A stretch of 64,000 bases of DNA from Clostridium sp. AN503 (GCF_040719375.1 NZ_JBFDTP010000002.1:3153001-3217000), one strand, 5' to 3'; shown: positions 51,846-61,361, counted from the stretch's first letter. Numbers and translations: made by a program. The notes: a model not told the origin generated them from the sequence alone.

Positions 51846-52823
51846 TTACCTGATCTTTGCCAGGAAACTGTTGCGCCCTTCCTGCTGGGCTTCCAGATTT
51901 TTCAGCTTTTCCACATTCTTTGCCGGAATCCAGGCCTTATTCGCATTATAATAATAATTGAGCTGTTTCCAATATTTCTCCGGATATAAAAACAGATAGT
52001 AAAGGCACTCCCGGTCCTCTTTCTCAATAGGCAGGATCCGGTCATATTCTTCCATCATGGCAAGCCCCAGATGCTCATTCCAGTTGTGTTTTTCCATAAC
52101 TTTACGCATGAACCGGTAGAGATCCGTCATCTGGCTGCCCCGGTGCATCTGATTGAATTCAATAAAAACCACATCCCCGCAGCCCATCAGCACATGATGC
52201 TGGTCCAAGTCCCCGTGACACAAAAAAAGCCGGTCCTGGCCCTGCCTTTTTCCAAGTAATTCCAGCCCGTTCTGTGCCTCCAGCGCCTGCCTGTAAAAAT
52301 CCTCAAAATGCTGCATCACACAGAGCTCAAAATCGCTCTTTTTCCGTTTGTTGCTGATAAAAGTCCTCACCCTCTTCATTTCCCGGCTATGGCGCTTCAT
52401 CTCCTCGTCAAGCCCCGGCGGAAGGATCGATCCCAGATCCCACTCCTCCTGCCATTTGATCTGGCGCAGGGCCCGGTGCAGCTCGGCGATCCGGCTCACA
52501 CACGCCAGAATCTCCCTGCCGTCTTTTAAATTGCATTCCCGGTCCAGGAACCAGTTCTTCAGAATATATTTTGTCCCATCTGGTGCAGTGGTGATCAGTT
52601 CCCCTTCCCGGTTGCGGACATACTGGTCCACCGATCTTATGCCACGGTCCTGCAGCTCTTTTATCACTGCTTCCTCAAACTCCAGGCGTTTTTTAGTCCC
52701 ACGATATTCTTTTAAAAGCCTGACCCCGTCGGAGCGCTCGCAAATCCAGGCTCCGCGCCCACGTCTGACCACGATGGTCTCTCCTTCATACTGCTGCAAA
52801 ACGTCCAAATAACTGTCGTTCAC
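51846..52823 (-). CDS. CotS-family spore-coat kinase-like protein
   Basis: 325 residues. A protein-kinase/aminoglycoside phosphotransferase fold of the CotS/YutH group: the N-lobe has WICERSDGVRLLKEYRGTKK, the catalytic loop is LFLCHGDLDQHHVLM (about residues 205-219), and the metal-binding Asp position reads VVFIEFNQMHRG, where Asp is replaced by Glu. In Bacilli and Clostridia such proteins are associated with the spore coat. Supports a spore-forming host. It lies 80 bases after the GDPD gene, perhaps in one unit with cca. Confidence 0.85.
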   Translation of the reverse strand: MNDSYLDVLQQYEGETIVVRRGRGAWICERSDGVRLLKEYRGTKKRLEFEEAVIKELQDRGIRSVDQYVRNREGELITTAPDGTKYILKNWFLDRECNLKDGREILACVSRIAELHRALRQIKWQEEWDLGSILPPGLDEEMKRHSREMKRVRTFISNKRKKSDFELCVMQHFEDFYRQALEAQNGLELLGKRQGQDRLFLCHGDLDQHHVLMGCGDVVFIEFNQMHRGSQMTDLYRFMRKVMEKHNWNEHLGLAMMEEYDRILPIEKEDRECLYYLFLYPEKYWKQLNYYYNANKAWIPAKNVEKLKNLEAQQEGRNSFLAKIR

Positions 52824-52903
52824 GCCACCCCTCCACTCTTTCGCTTACCAGCTACTTCCAAAGTATGAGACTGTGGACGTAAATATTCTTTAAAATGGGG
52901 ATC

Positions 52904-53746
52904 TTATGCTTCCTTATCTCCACCCTCTGCAGGCACAAAATTCTCAAATATAAACACGTCAAACTGCTTCCTGTGTTTCTCCAGCTCCTTCTGGCTCTTG
53001 ATGGTCCACGCCGCCATCTTGCATTTGTAAAACCTGCGCAGCACCGTCACCGGAAATGTCCTGGTAAACAGATAATTATAAGCGATAAAATCCGGTTTGC
53101 AAAAACCGTTCAGCAGGCAGTTGGTCAGGATCCCCTCCATAAACCACGGAGTATCCAGCCCCTCCCTCCGGTGGTTGGTCGCCAGCTGTCCCCTCAGCAC
53201 ATCAGGACGATGATGCTTGAACCACCATAGCGCAAGCGGACTGAAGGATTCGATACAGTATGTACCATGATAATAATCCAGCATCGCCGCCACAAGCTCG
53301 CAGGTCTCCCTGTATTTCCGCTCCACCTTAAGCTCAATGATGACAGGAACCCTGCCCGCCACAAGCCGCAGCACCTCCTGAAACGCCGGGACTGTCTCTT
53401 CCGACTCAAACAGCGGATAATCCTTAAGCTCCGCAAACGTACAGTCCTCCACCTTCCGGTCGATCCCGGCGATCCGCTTTAAGTCATAATCGTGGACCAC
53501 CACCGGGACCTTATCCTTCGTCAGCTGGACGTCCAGCTCAATCCCGTATCCGTTCTCCACCGCTTTCGCAAACGCGGGCATGGTATTCTCCGGGCAGTCT
53601 GTCTTATTATCATGGAATCCCCTGTGGGCAATATACTGTTTTTCAAATGCCTTCATCCTGTCTTTTCTGCTGTTCTCCGGCATCATGCAGCAGTAAAACA
53701 GAGAAAGAAACGATGCTGTCAGCATCCCCGGTATCACAAGTACCAT
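52904..53746 (-). CDS. Glycerophosphodiester phosphodiesterase family protein
   Basis: 280 residues, with an N-terminal membrane anchor (MVLVIPGMLTASFLSLFYCC). The GDPD core has YIAHRGFHDNKTDCPENTMP, GIELDVQLTKDKVPVVVHDY (catalytic His pair and metal Glu/Asp) and PVIIELKVE. It hydrolyses glycerophosphodiesters, or possibly teichoic acid units, at the membrane. The ATG at 53746 is preferred over 53764 because GAGG is eight bases upstream. Gene order is cca, GDPD, CotS-like. Confidence 0.9.
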   Translation of the reverse strand: MVLVIPGMLTASFLSLFYCCMMPENSRKDRMKAFEKQYIAHRGFHDNKTDCPENTMPAFAKAVENGYGIELDVQLTKDKVPVVVHDYDLKRIAGIDRKVEDCTFAELKDYPLFESEETVPAFQEVLRLVAGRVPVIIELKVERKYRETCELVAAMLDYYHGTYCIESFSPLALWWFKHHRPDVLRGQLATNHRREGLDTPWFMEGILTNCLLNGFCKPDFIAYNYLFTRTFPVTVLRRFYKCKMAAWTIKSQKELEKHRKQFDVFIFENFVPAEGGDKEA

Positions 53747-53782
53747 ATCCATCACCTCATTCACGCAATCGTAATACTATCA

Positions 53783-54970
53783 TCATCCGCAAAACTTCTT
53801 CAGCAGCACATCCCTCTGGTTGTCCTCAGGGCATGCCAGCACATGGTCCAGCATCCTGGCAAGGATCTCCCCGATCCCCTTTCCCGGCTTCACCCCGGCT
53901 TCAATCAAATCCTGTCCCTTCACAGCCAGCTCTTTTAAAGAAAGGCAGTCCCCGTCGCTGCGGATCTGCGCCGTCAGCGCACGGATATCAGCGCCATACT
54001 CATTTAGGTCCATCAGCACGTCCCACACCTCCGGCTCCATCCGGCTCATGATCCTGCGCACCGCCTCCGCATCGGCTGGAAGCTCCGCTCCGGACCAGAA
54101 TACCAGGGTCTTCACCTTTCCGATGGTGTCATTATCAAGCTTCAGGTCGCGCAGGATGCCTGCAGCCGTATCAGCGGCCCGCTCCGCATCCGCCTGCTTC
54201 GCACATCGCAAAAATGCAGCCCAGCGCACATATTTCACCGCCGGAAGCTCAGCCGGTATCCTCACTTTCTCCCTCGGAAGCCCGGCAAATGCCGGAGAAA
54301 CATACTGGCTGATCCCCGTCTCATACACTTCGCGGATCCGCTCCGGATGCTTCGAGCATAACAGCTTCGTCAGCTCCATCTGCACCCGCTCCCGGCTCAC
54401 CTTTGCCAGATTCGGCGCGATCACCGAGATGGCATCCCAGGTCTGCTCCTCGATCGCAAATCCCAGCTGCGCCGAAAAACGGATCGCCCTCAAAATCCGC
54501 AGGGCGTCCTCCGTAAACCGCTCCATGGCTTCCCCCACACAGCGGATCACGCCAAGCTCTAAATCCTCCATACCGCCAAATGCATCCACGATCCCGGTCT
54601 CATGGCTGTAGGCCATGGCATTGATGGTAAAATCCCTGCGCCGCAGGTCCTCCAGCAGATTCTTCGTAAACTCCACCTGCTTGGGATGCCGTCCGTCCTC
54701 GTATTCCCCATCAATCCGGTAAGTGGTCACCTCATAACCATTCCGGTCCATCATGATCGTCACCGTTCCATGCTGGATCCCCGTATCAATGGTCCTCCGA
54801 AACAGCTTCTTGACCTGGTCCGGCCTGGCGGAAGTCGTGATATCCCAATCCTCCGGTACCCGTCCCAGGAGCGTATCCCGGACACACCCGCCTACGGCAT
54901 ATGCCTCATAGCCGTTCTCGTTAAGTTTTTCTATAATCTGCTCCACCTGCCGGGGGATCTGTATCTGCAT
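53783..54970 (-). CDS. cca: CCA-adding tRNA nucleotidyltransferase
   Basis: 395 residues, class II. The nucleotidyltransferase head has AYAVGGCVRDTLLGRVPEDW followed by DITTSA (metal Asp pair), then RRRDFTINAMAYS and EDALRILRAIRFSAQLGF for tRNA and nucleotide binding. Adds or repairs the 3' CCA of tRNAs. The C-terminal part is helical with no HD hydrolase motif. Promoter at 55024-55052. Confidence 0.95.
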   Translation of the reverse strand: MQIQIPRQVEQIIEKLNENGYEAYAVGGCVRDTLLGRVPEDWDITTSARPDQVKKLFRRTIDTGIQHGTVTIMMDRNGYEVTTYRIDGEYEDGRHPKQVEFTKNLLEDLRRRDFTINAMAYSHETGIVDAFGGMEDLELGVIRCVGEAMERFTEDALRILRAIRFSAQLGFAIEEQTWDAISVIAPNLAKVSRERVQMELTKLLCSKHPERIREVYETGISQYVSPAFAGLPREKVRIPAELPAVKYVRWAAFLRCAKQADAERAADTAAGILRDLKLDNDTIGKVKTLVFWSGAELPADAEAVRRIMSRMEPEVWDVLMDLNEYGADIRALTAQIRSDGDCLSLKELAVKGQDLIEAGVKPGKGIGEILARMLDHVLACPEDNQRDVLLKKFCG

Positions 54971-55023
54971 CTGCTCAAATTCCTTTCTTGTCGCCCTGTA
55001 TCATCATAAAAATATGTACTCCC

Positions 55024-55052
55024 ATTATAATTTGTTTCCGCTGCATTTTCAA
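55024..55052 (-). promoter_or_regulatory. cca promoter
   Basis: TTGAAA (55047-55052) and TATAAT (55024-55029), 17-base spacer, minus strand. For the divergent HD gene only a -10-like TATACT at 55153-55158 is seen. Confidence 0.65.
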
Positions 55053-55199
55053 TGGTTAAATCCCTGGATTCCGCATGCTGCAGCGGCGGCGGGACAGGGG
55101 AGGCGGGCAAAAGGGCTGGGCAGCCAGGCTACACACAAATGAAAAGTTGTGGTATACTATGAACACTCGAAATCAAACCGGATAAAAAGGAGATTTTTT

Positions 55200-55775
55200 A
55201 TGGATACATTAGAAAAGCAGCTGGAATTTATCAAACAGGCGGAAGGCCTCAAGTCTGTCCTCCGCGAAGCATGGACCACTACCGGACGCAGAGAAAGTAC
55301 GGCGGAACATTCCTGGCGCCTCGCCCTTCTGGCCGGACTGCTCGCCCCGAACTTCGGGGTGGACATGGGCAGGACACTGATGATGTGTCTGGTCCATGAC
55401 CTGGGAGAACTCTACATGGGAGATATCTCAGCAGCCACCAACCCTGACGAGACACTAAAACATGCCGAGGAAGAACGGGATGTGCGGCATGTGCTTTCTC
55501 TGCTCCCTGAAACCCAGGGGCAGGAGCTTCTGTCCCTGTGGCAGGAATATAACACTTGCTCTACGCCGGAAGCCCGTCTTGTCAAAGCCCTCGACAAGGC
55601 CGAAACCATTATCCAGCACAACCAGGGGGAAAACCCCTCCGATTTTGACTATGACTTCAATCTTGATTATGGCAAACAGTATTTTTCTGACAGCCCGCTG
55701 CTGCTCAAGCTCCGGGAGCTGCTGGACCATGAAACAGCCGTCCATATCAAAGAGATGAAGGAAACGGAATCGTGA
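55200..55775 (+). CDS. HD-domain hydrolase, YfbR/HDDC2-like
   Basis: 191 residues. The HD metal ligands are AEHSWRLALLAG (His), CLVHDLGELYMGD (His-Asp) and VKALDKAETIIQ (Asp), in the order of 5'-deoxyribonucleotidase YfbR and HDDC2. Probable nucleotide phosphatase in pyrimidine or dNTP balance. The ATG at 55200 has AAGGAG seven bases upstream; the longer reading to 55149 does not match the family. Separate transcription unit ending at the shared terminator 55792-55823. Confidence 0.9.
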   Translation: MDTLEKQLEFIKQAEGLKSVLREAWTTTGRRESTAEHSWRLALLAGLLAPNFGVDMGRTLMMCLVHDLGELYMGDISAATNPDETLKHAEEERDVRHVLSLLPETQGQELLSLWQEYNTCSTPEARLVKALDKAETIIQHNQGENPSDFDYDFNLDYGKQYFSDSPLLLKLRELLDHETAVHIKEMKETES

Positions 55776-55791
55776 TCAGATGTAAGTATAC

Positions 55792-55823
55792 AAAAGGAGA
55801 GCGAATCAAACCGCTCTCCTTTT
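55792..55823. terminator. Bidirectional terminator between HD and SH3 genes
   Basis: A perfect 12-bp stem AAAAGGAGAGCG/CGCTCTCCTTTT (55792-55803 with 55812-55823), with A and T runs at the ends, between convergent stops. Confidence 0.88.
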
Positions 55824-55832
55824 GCTGTTCAT

Positions 55833-56732
55833 TCACATTCCGGGGCCAGCCATCGGGGATGAACTTCCCTGGCTGCCGCCCGGTCCGCCGCCCATGCTGC
55901 CGGAAGCGCCCGGACCTGGTCCCGGTGATGTCCCACCCGGTACCGACGCGCCGCCCGGCGCCGATGCTCCACCCGGTACTGACGTCCCACCCGGCAGCGG
56001 GTCCACAATAGTCACATTCCCCGGCGTCATAAAGGACGTATCGGAGGAACCGCCCGGCGCCACCACGGTACCCGGTGACACGCTTTCTGTCTGTGACGTC
56101 CCCGACGTCTTATTCTCTACGGGGATCGGCCCAGCCGCACTCTGTTTGGGTGCGCTGTCGCTCAAATACTTTTCATACACAAATGCGTCCTTGCCGTTAT
56201 AAATAATGCGCATCCATCCATTGGCCGAGCGACCGGTCACTTTGACCTTCTGTCCCGGTGACAGACTGGTCAGCACATCGGACTGGGTCGTATAATTGGC
56301 CCGTACATTGACTGCAGACGCGGCGTACATAGTCGTCTCAAACGCCTCCACGGAATAAACCTTCACCGCTTCCGTCTCTTTGACCGCAGCTGTCTCTGCT
56401 TTCACGGCTGCATTCGCCTCCGCCCCTGCCGCCTGGGCTCCCGCGCTTCCCGCTGCGCTGCCTGTTTCGGCGCTGCCCGCTGCAATCCCTCCTGCTGCCC
56501 CGGCGTTTTCACCACCGGAGATCAACGTGCCCGCCGGTGCGCCGGTTTCCTGCGGTGCAGAAGTCTCCGTCTCTCCCAATATCTGAATGTCCGGCGTTCT
56601 TGTCTCCGTCTGCACTGTCTCCTGCGCATTCTCTTTTGATTTCTCAGTCGCCGCTTTCCCGGACTTACCCGAACAGGCCGACAAAAGCGCAGCAAACACA
56701 ACGGCAGTCATCATAACATGGTATTTTCTCAT
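55833..56732 (-). CDS. SH3-domain lipoprotein with Pro/Gly-rich tail
   Basis: 299 residues. Signal peptide with lipobox LSAC (Cys20), an Ala/Gly/Thr-rich linker to about residue 130, one bacterial SH3 domain (about 133-195: AASAVNVRANYTTQSDVLTS, GWMRIIYNGKDAFVYEKYL), and a tail of hexapeptide repeats of the PGGASV/PGGTSV kind ending in PMAGPGM. SH3b domains bind peptidoglycan; the tail may pass through the wall. GGAGG is seven bases before the ATG. No enzymatic domain. Confidence 0.85.
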   Translation of the reverse strand: MRKYHVMMTAVVFAALLSACSGKSGKAATEKSKENAQETVQTETRTPDIQILGETETSAPQETGAPAGTLISGGENAGAAGGIAAGSAETGSAAGSAGAQAAGAEANAAVKAETAAVKETEAVKVYSVEAFETTMYAASAVNVRANYTTQSDVLTSLSPGQKVKVTGRSANGWMRIIYNGKDAFVYEKYLSDSAPKQSAAGPIPVENKTSGTSQTESVSPGTVVAPGGSSDTSFMTPGNVTIVDPLPGGTSVPGGASAPGGASVPGGTSPGPGPGASGSMGGGPGGSQGSSSPMAGPGM

Positions 56733-56753
56733 TCTCTTTCCTCCGTTCCTCTA

Positions 56754-57971
56754 TTACTTGAAGAACTGGTCTCCATATCCATAATGCTCCACCACATAGT
56801 CAATATCCTTGTCCCCGCGGCCGCTTAAGCACACAAGGATGGAGCCTTTTTTCATCTCCTTGGCACGTCTCATGGCATAGGCAACAGCGTGAGCGCTCTC
56901 GATCGCAGGAATGATGCCCTCCAGCCGTGACAGCTTAAAGAATGCATCCATGGCCTGCTCATCATCCACCGTCTCATATCTTACCCGTCCCAGGTCGTGC
57001 AGGAATGCATGCTCCGGTCCTACCGACGGATAATCCAGTCCGCTGGCAATAGAATACACCGGCGCCGGTTCGCCCGCCTCATCCTTCAGCATGATGCTCT
57101 CAAACCCGTGCATAACGCCCTTTTCCCCGAACTTCATGGATGCCGCATGATCCCCCAGCCTTTCCCCTCTGCCCAGAGGCTCCACACCCGTGATATCCAC
57201 AGGATCATCCAAAAATGGTATAAACATGCCGATGGAGTTGCTGCCGCCGCCCACGCAGGCGCAGACCTCATCCGGCATCATCCCCGTCATCTCAAAGAAC
57301 TGGTCCCTGGCCTCATAACCGACCACGGACTGGAAATCACGCACCATCAGCGGGAACGGATGCGGCCCCAGCGCAGAACCAATGCAGTAAATAGAATCCT
57401 TATAATTCTTCGCATAGGATTCAAAAGCAGAGTCCACCGCTTCCTTTAAGGTCTTCAGTCCATGGGTGACCGGCACCACCTTAGCGCCGAGGATCTTCAT
57501 CCTGGTCACATTGGGAGCCTGCTTTGCAATATCCACCTCGCCCATATGTATCTCGCACTCCAGCCCGAAAAATGCCGCCGCAGTCGCCAGCGCCACCCCG
57601 TGCTGCCCTGCCCCGGTCTCGGCGATCAGACGCTTCTTCCCCATAAACTTCGCCAAAAGCCCCTCGCCCATACAGTGGTTCAGCTTGTGCGCTCCGGTAT
57701 GGTTTAAATCCTCACGCTTCAAATAGATCTGGCAGTTCCCCAGCTGCTTGGACAGCCGCTCGCAGTGATACACCGGCGTGGGCCGCCCCTGGAATTCCTT
57801 GCGGATCCTCCGCAGCTCATTGATAAACTGAGAGGAATGACAGATAGTCTGGTATGCGTCCGCAATCTCCTCAAATGCCGGGATCAGCTCATCCGTCAAG
57901 TATGCCCCGCCATAAGGTCCGAATCTCCCGTTCTCGTCCGGGTAATTTTTCAAGTATGTTCTGTAATCCAT
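56754..57971 (-). CDS. trpB: Tryptophan synthase beta chain
   Basis: 405 residues, TrpB1-type length. PLP enzyme that joins indole and serine. The PLP lysine is in NHTGAHKLNHC (about residue 95), the catalytic Glu in AETGAGQHGVALATAAA, the phosphate loop in CVGGGSNSIGMF and the end motif in CLSGRGDKD. No trpA or other trp gene is in the window, so the gene stands alone; the enzyme could work with a remote TrpA or use free indole. The unit lies between the SH3 gene and the GH25 terminator. Confidence 0.94.
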   Translation of the reverse strand: MDYRTYLKNYPDENGRFGPYGGAYLTDELIPAFEEIADAYQTICHSSQFINELRRIRKEFQGRPTPVYHCERLSKQLGNCQIYLKREDLNHTGAHKLNHCMGEGLLAKFMGKKRLIAETGAGQHGVALATAAAFFGLECEIHMGEVDIAKQAPNVTRMKILGAKVVPVTHGLKTLKEAVDSAFESYAKNYKDSIYCIGSALGPHPFPLMVRDFQSVVGYEARDQFFEMTGMMPDEVCACVGGGSNSIGMFIPFLDDPVDITGVEPLGRGERLGDHAASMKFGEKGVMHGFESIMLKDEAGEPAPVYSIASGLDYPSVGPEHAFLHDLGRVRYETVDDEQAMDAFFKLSRLEGIIPAIESAHAVAYAMRRAKEMKKGSILVCLSGRGDKDIDYVVEHYGYGDQFFK

Positions 57972-58059
57972 AATTTCCTTCTCCTGTTTTGTATTTTGTG
58001 ATTTCCTGTTATTATCTTTTTATTTTATCATGATTTGGAGAAAATGGACATACTGTTTC

Positions 58060-58103
58060 AAAAAAATCCGGTATGGGTTCTGTAAAACAACCTCATACCG
58101 GAT
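58060..58103 (-). terminator. Terminator overlapping the end of the GH25 gene
   Basis: ATCCGGTATG (58066-58075) pairs with CATACCGGAT (58094-58103), and T7 follows on the minus strand. One arm codes for the last residues of the lysozyme. Confidence 0.85.
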
Positions 58104-58923
58104 GACAAAATTCTTCCCATTCCGCCTCGCTGCCGTTAAAAACATTCAGATCAATATATTCCTCCGCACCCGAGTAGCCCTTCAGCCGCCCGCGGTTGCT
58201 GTACTGCCAGAAGGTCCATTTCTCATCCGGAACCGCAGGCCGATAAAAAACATTGCGAATCCACAACGGATACGCATCAAAACAACCGTTTAAGTATTTC
58301 TCCCAGACTTCCTCCGTGGAGTAAACGACCGGTTTCATTCCATAATACTGTTCAAGGGCGTCCAGCATGATCTGAAGCTCCCTTTGAACGTCCTCCACCG
58401 CGGGAGGGTTCTGTTTTTTATCCGCATAATACTCTACATCTACTACTGGCGGCAGCATTCCACCGGCTTCCCTGTTTACCCGGATAAGATCTGTTCCATC
58501 TGCATCGGCGCCCTTATGGTCCTCGCCCACAGGACCTGCACCTTCAAAGCCCGCATTCACCGCATCTATAAAATTTTGAGCCTGGCTTTCTCCCGGACTG
58601 TCAAAGCTGAAGAAATGATAGGCTCCAGCCTTCAGCTCTGTTTCCTTTACCGCCTCCCAGTTCTCCAAAAACCTGTCGTCCCGATGGCGGCTTCCCTCCG
58701 TCGCCTTGATATATGCAAATTGGATATCCTCCTGTGACAGCACCTCCCAGTCAATGCTCCCCTGATAATGGGAGACATCAACGCCGCGGACTGGAAACCG
58801 CGTTTTGGATGGATGGTTCAGAAGCAGATAGCCATGGTATACTGCGTATATCCAAAGTACTGCGGCAGCGGCCAGAAGCGCTGCCAGACATAATATGATT
58901 TTAAAAATATTCTTTTTTCTCAT
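58093..58923 (-). CDS. Glycoside hydrolase family 25 lysozyme
   Basis: 276 residues with an N-terminal membrane helix (about 7-30) and no separate wall-binding domain. GH25 motifs: GVDVSHYQGSIDW (catalytic Asp), FAYIKATEGSRHRDDRF, GAYHFFSF, and the Asp-x-Glu of PPVVDVEYYAD (about residues 163-170). It cleaves the MurNAc-GlcNAc bond of peptidoglycan from a membrane-anchored position. Its ATG overlaps the stop of the AT-rich unknown gene by four bases, so translation is coupled to a gene of foreign-looking composition. Confidence 0.92.
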   Translation of the reverse strand: MRKKNIFKIILCLAALLAAAAVLWIYAVYHGYLLLNHPSKTRFPVRGVDVSHYQGSIDWEVLSQEDIQFAYIKATEGSRHRDDRFLENWEAVKETELKAGAYHFFSFDSPGESQAQNFIDAVNAGFEGAGPVGEDHKGADADGTDLIRVNREAGGMLPPVVDVEYYADKKQNPPAVEDVQRELQIMLDALEQYYGMKPVVYSTEEVWEKYLNGCFDAYPLWIRNVFYRPAVPDEKWTFWQYSNRGRLKGYSGAEEYIDLNVFNGSEAEWEEFCHPV

Positions 58924-60575
58924 TTTCTTCCAATTTTATTCATCCCCCGGATTATTTTTTGAGTAACTACATATCCATCAGCTTTCTTAGATTGAGAAAG
59001 GATCAATACTTCTCCATTTTCCAGCGAATAATCTGCCAGATATAGCCCCTTCAATTTGTGGTAAAAAACACATTCTAAATCTTTTTTCGTATCCAACATC
59101 AACAATTCTGCATCATTTAAAACAATCAGCAAAACATCCTCCTCCAATATTCGCCAGGTGTTTATCCATATTTGATTCCTAAGTATAGGAAGAGAAAATT
59201 CTTCTTTTTCGTGATTGGCTATGTATACTCGGACTATTTTTTGTTCAGAAATAACATAAAAATATTTGCTTTCCGAGTCAAAATGCAGACCGTAATATTT
59301 AGAGTCAAACTTAAATCGATATCGTCCCTTTTCATTCAACTCAAAGTCAAATAACACGACCTCGATCAAATTCGGATTCCCTTCTATCCTCCGCATCATA
59401 TAAATATATTTTTTTCCAACTCCAACTCTATAATACAGATAAGAAATCTTTAGAGATAAGTTTTTTTCTATATATCCATTTCGATCCATAAGGATAAGAT
59501 ACAAAGTTTTTTGATCAACATTTACTTGCATTACAAACATATCATTGGGCAACTCTTGCCACATTTCCTGTTGTAAAAATTGCTTCCAGGATTTTTTTTG
59601 TACCGGTAACGGAAAATCCCATTTCTTCTTTCCACTCTTTATATCATAACACGCCCAGTTCATAAAAATTGTATAATCATCAGGCATAAAGGCATGCCAT
59701 TTTCCTAATCCATATCCGTTAATATCCGGGAATGATGAAATCTTTTCATTTCTTTCATATAAAACAAAACCTTCTTCTTTTGTCAAAAACCCGATTTTCC
59801 CTTTTCCAGCATATGTTTTTTGCGCAAAATTTTGAGCTAAAATTTTTAATGATACACTTAATTCCTGATGTATTTCTCCCGAACAATTGAATAAATAAAA
59901 GACCCCTTTGTCGTCTTCTTTATTAAAAAGCACTGGATATTCCGAGCTGAACTCATGCAAAATCCCTTTTGCTTTAATTGCTTTTTCTACAATAAAATTT
60001 TCTTTTATATCACTACCATAATTCATTTGTTCCGAATTTTTTTGTTTAAAAAATTCATCAAAATAGCTTATGGGATAAAACTCACCAGTAACAATTTTAT
60101 TATTTTCAACCGATTCCTCCCATCTCCATAGTTGACATTGCAAAACGCTTTCCATTAATCTTACACTCTGTTCTGCCTCTTGTACTATAAAAATTTTAGA
60201 AATCAAACTATATTTTATCTGTAATTCATCCGAAAAAATTCTATTTATCAGCCTGTTCCCTTTTAAAGATGTACCCATATGCCCTATGCTTTTTTCACTC
60301 AAAAGTTCTCCGCTTTTCCAAACTCTATAACGCACCTGGTTGTCATCATATTCCACCGATAAAATAGTTGTTTTAATTTGGCTAGAGATTAATTTCACAT
60401 AAATATCTATATTGCCCCACTCCAGATTTTCATCATATATCGTATTCCATCCCTTTACTCCTGATAAAATGATATAATCTGAAAACCAGTTTTCCTGCTC
60501 CAGTAATTCGCACAAATCCATTATCTTTCTTTTGTCAGTTTTATATAAGGCAATTGTCCCAAATTTTGTACTCAT
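58920..60575 (-). CDS. AT-rich gene of unknown function
   Basis: 551 residues, no signal peptide, no membrane helix, no recognised family. It is rich in Lys, Ile, Tyr and Glu, with many short beta-type stretches containing aromatic residues in the second half (SKYYGLHFDSESKYFYVIS, YLADYSLENGEVLILSQS), suggestive of a beta-propeller-like repeat protein. The DNA is much more AT-rich than the 50 % GC core. It starts the AT-rich tract that also holds toxin and immunity remnants, so recent acquisition is likely. Ribosome site GAAGAAAAG is weak. Ends by ATGA overlap with the GH25 gene. Confidence 0.7.
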   Translation of the reverse strand: MSTKFGTIALYKTDKRKIMDLCELLEQENWFSDYIILSGVKGWNTIYDENLEWGNIDIYVKLISSQIKTTILSVEYDDNQVRYRVWKSGELLSEKSIGHMGTSLKGNRLINRIFSDELQIKYSLISKIFIVQEAEQSVRLMESVLQCQLWRWEESVENNKIVTGEFYPISYFDEFFKQKNSEQMNYGSDIKENFIVEKAIKAKGILHEFSSEYPVLFNKEDDKGVFYLFNCSGEIHQELSVSLKILAQNFAQKTYAGKGKIGFLTKEEGFVLYERNEKISSFPDINGYGLGKWHAFMPDDYTIFMNWACYDIKSGKKKWDFPLPVQKKSWKQFLQQEMWQELPNDMFVMQVNVDQKTLYLILMDRNGYIEKNLSLKISYLYYRVGVGKKYIYMMRRIEGNPNLIEVVLFDFELNEKGRYRFKFDSKYYGLHFDSESKYFYVISEQKIVRVYIANHEKEEFSLPILRNQIWINTWRILEEDVLLIVLNDAELLMLDTKKDLECVFYHKLKGLYLADYSLENGEVLILSQSKKADGYVVTQKIIRGMNKIGRK

Positions 60576-60656
60576 ATCTTTTCTTCATTAAACAATAAGA
60601 ACTGCCCGCATACCGTCTGCTAATGATAAGGATTCTATTATTAATGCCACCTACTA

Positions 60657-60989
60657 TCATATCTCAATATCATCAAAATCAATTTTAGATGAATCACTAA
60701 TTGTCCCTTTATTTTCCTGCATGTGTTTTGTAAATTCAGTGCCTAACACGACATGGTACCTTTTCAAATAATATGATAAATCGCCTGGCCATAACCAGAT
60801 TCCATCAGTTAACATATCCGGGATACCCACAATTCCATTGTCAGGATTTATAATATCATTTGTGACTCCTCCACATGCAACAAAAATGATTCCTTGCTTT
60901 AGATAATTTATCATTTGTTCTTCATCAGCGTTTTCCTCTTTTTGAATAAAATCAAAAATGGATGGATCATCGCTTTTGCCATGTGGCAT
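60657..60989 (-). CDS. Small immunity-like protein
   Basis: 110 residues, acidic and AT-rich. The stretch GIPDMLTDGIWLWPGDLSYY followed by LKRYHVVLGTEFTKHMQEN recalls small proteins encoded beside polymorphic toxins, though I cannot assign a numbered immunity family. AAGGA lies 12 bases upstream of the ATG, a little far, so the N-terminus may be incomplete. No toxin gene remains next to it, which would make it an orphan. Confidence 0.55.
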   Translation of the reverse strand: MPHGKSDDPSIFDFIQKEENADEEQMINYLKQGIIFVACGGVTNDIINPDNGIVGIPDMLTDGIWLWPGDLSYYLKRYHVVLGTEFTKHMQENKGTISDSSKIDFDDIEI

Positions 60990-61115
60990 CTCTTTATAAA
61001 ATCCTTGTCGTTATAATTTCATACCATCATATCCGTTCTTTCCTATATAGCTTTAACCTGTTACTAAATATCTTTTTGCTATTAACTGATTTTTGGTAAA
61101 TCTCCATTAAGCACC

Positions 61116-61361
61116 TTATTTACATTCTAGGTAAATAGCATATACCATTATAGATAGTGCAAATACTATTGCAAAATAAAAATTTTCTTTTTTGGTAAAT
61201 CCAAGACGTAATATTTTATTTCTAATCCACAAGCATAAATATCCTGCGCAGAAACCTAATAGAGATGTCCCTAATATCCTGAATATGAAAATTTTTATCA
61301 CGCTCCTCGTATTATTTAAATATAATAGTTTCTTATAATTTGGCGCATTTGTAAAAGTCAT
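61116..61361 (-). CDS. Small membrane protein or gene remnant
   Basis: About 81 residues from the ATG at 61361, with two hydrophobic helices (FIFRILGTSLLGFCAGYLCL and FYFAIVFALSIMVYAIYL). The frame is open for another 20 codons upstream without a proper start, so this may be the tail of a longer lost gene. AT-rich, in the immunity/toxin remnant tract. No family recognised. Confidence 0.4.
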   Translation of the reverse strand: MTFTNAPNYKKLLYLNNTRSVIKIFIFRILGTSLLGFCAGYLCLWIRNKILRLGFTKKENFYFAIVFALSIMVYAIYLECK

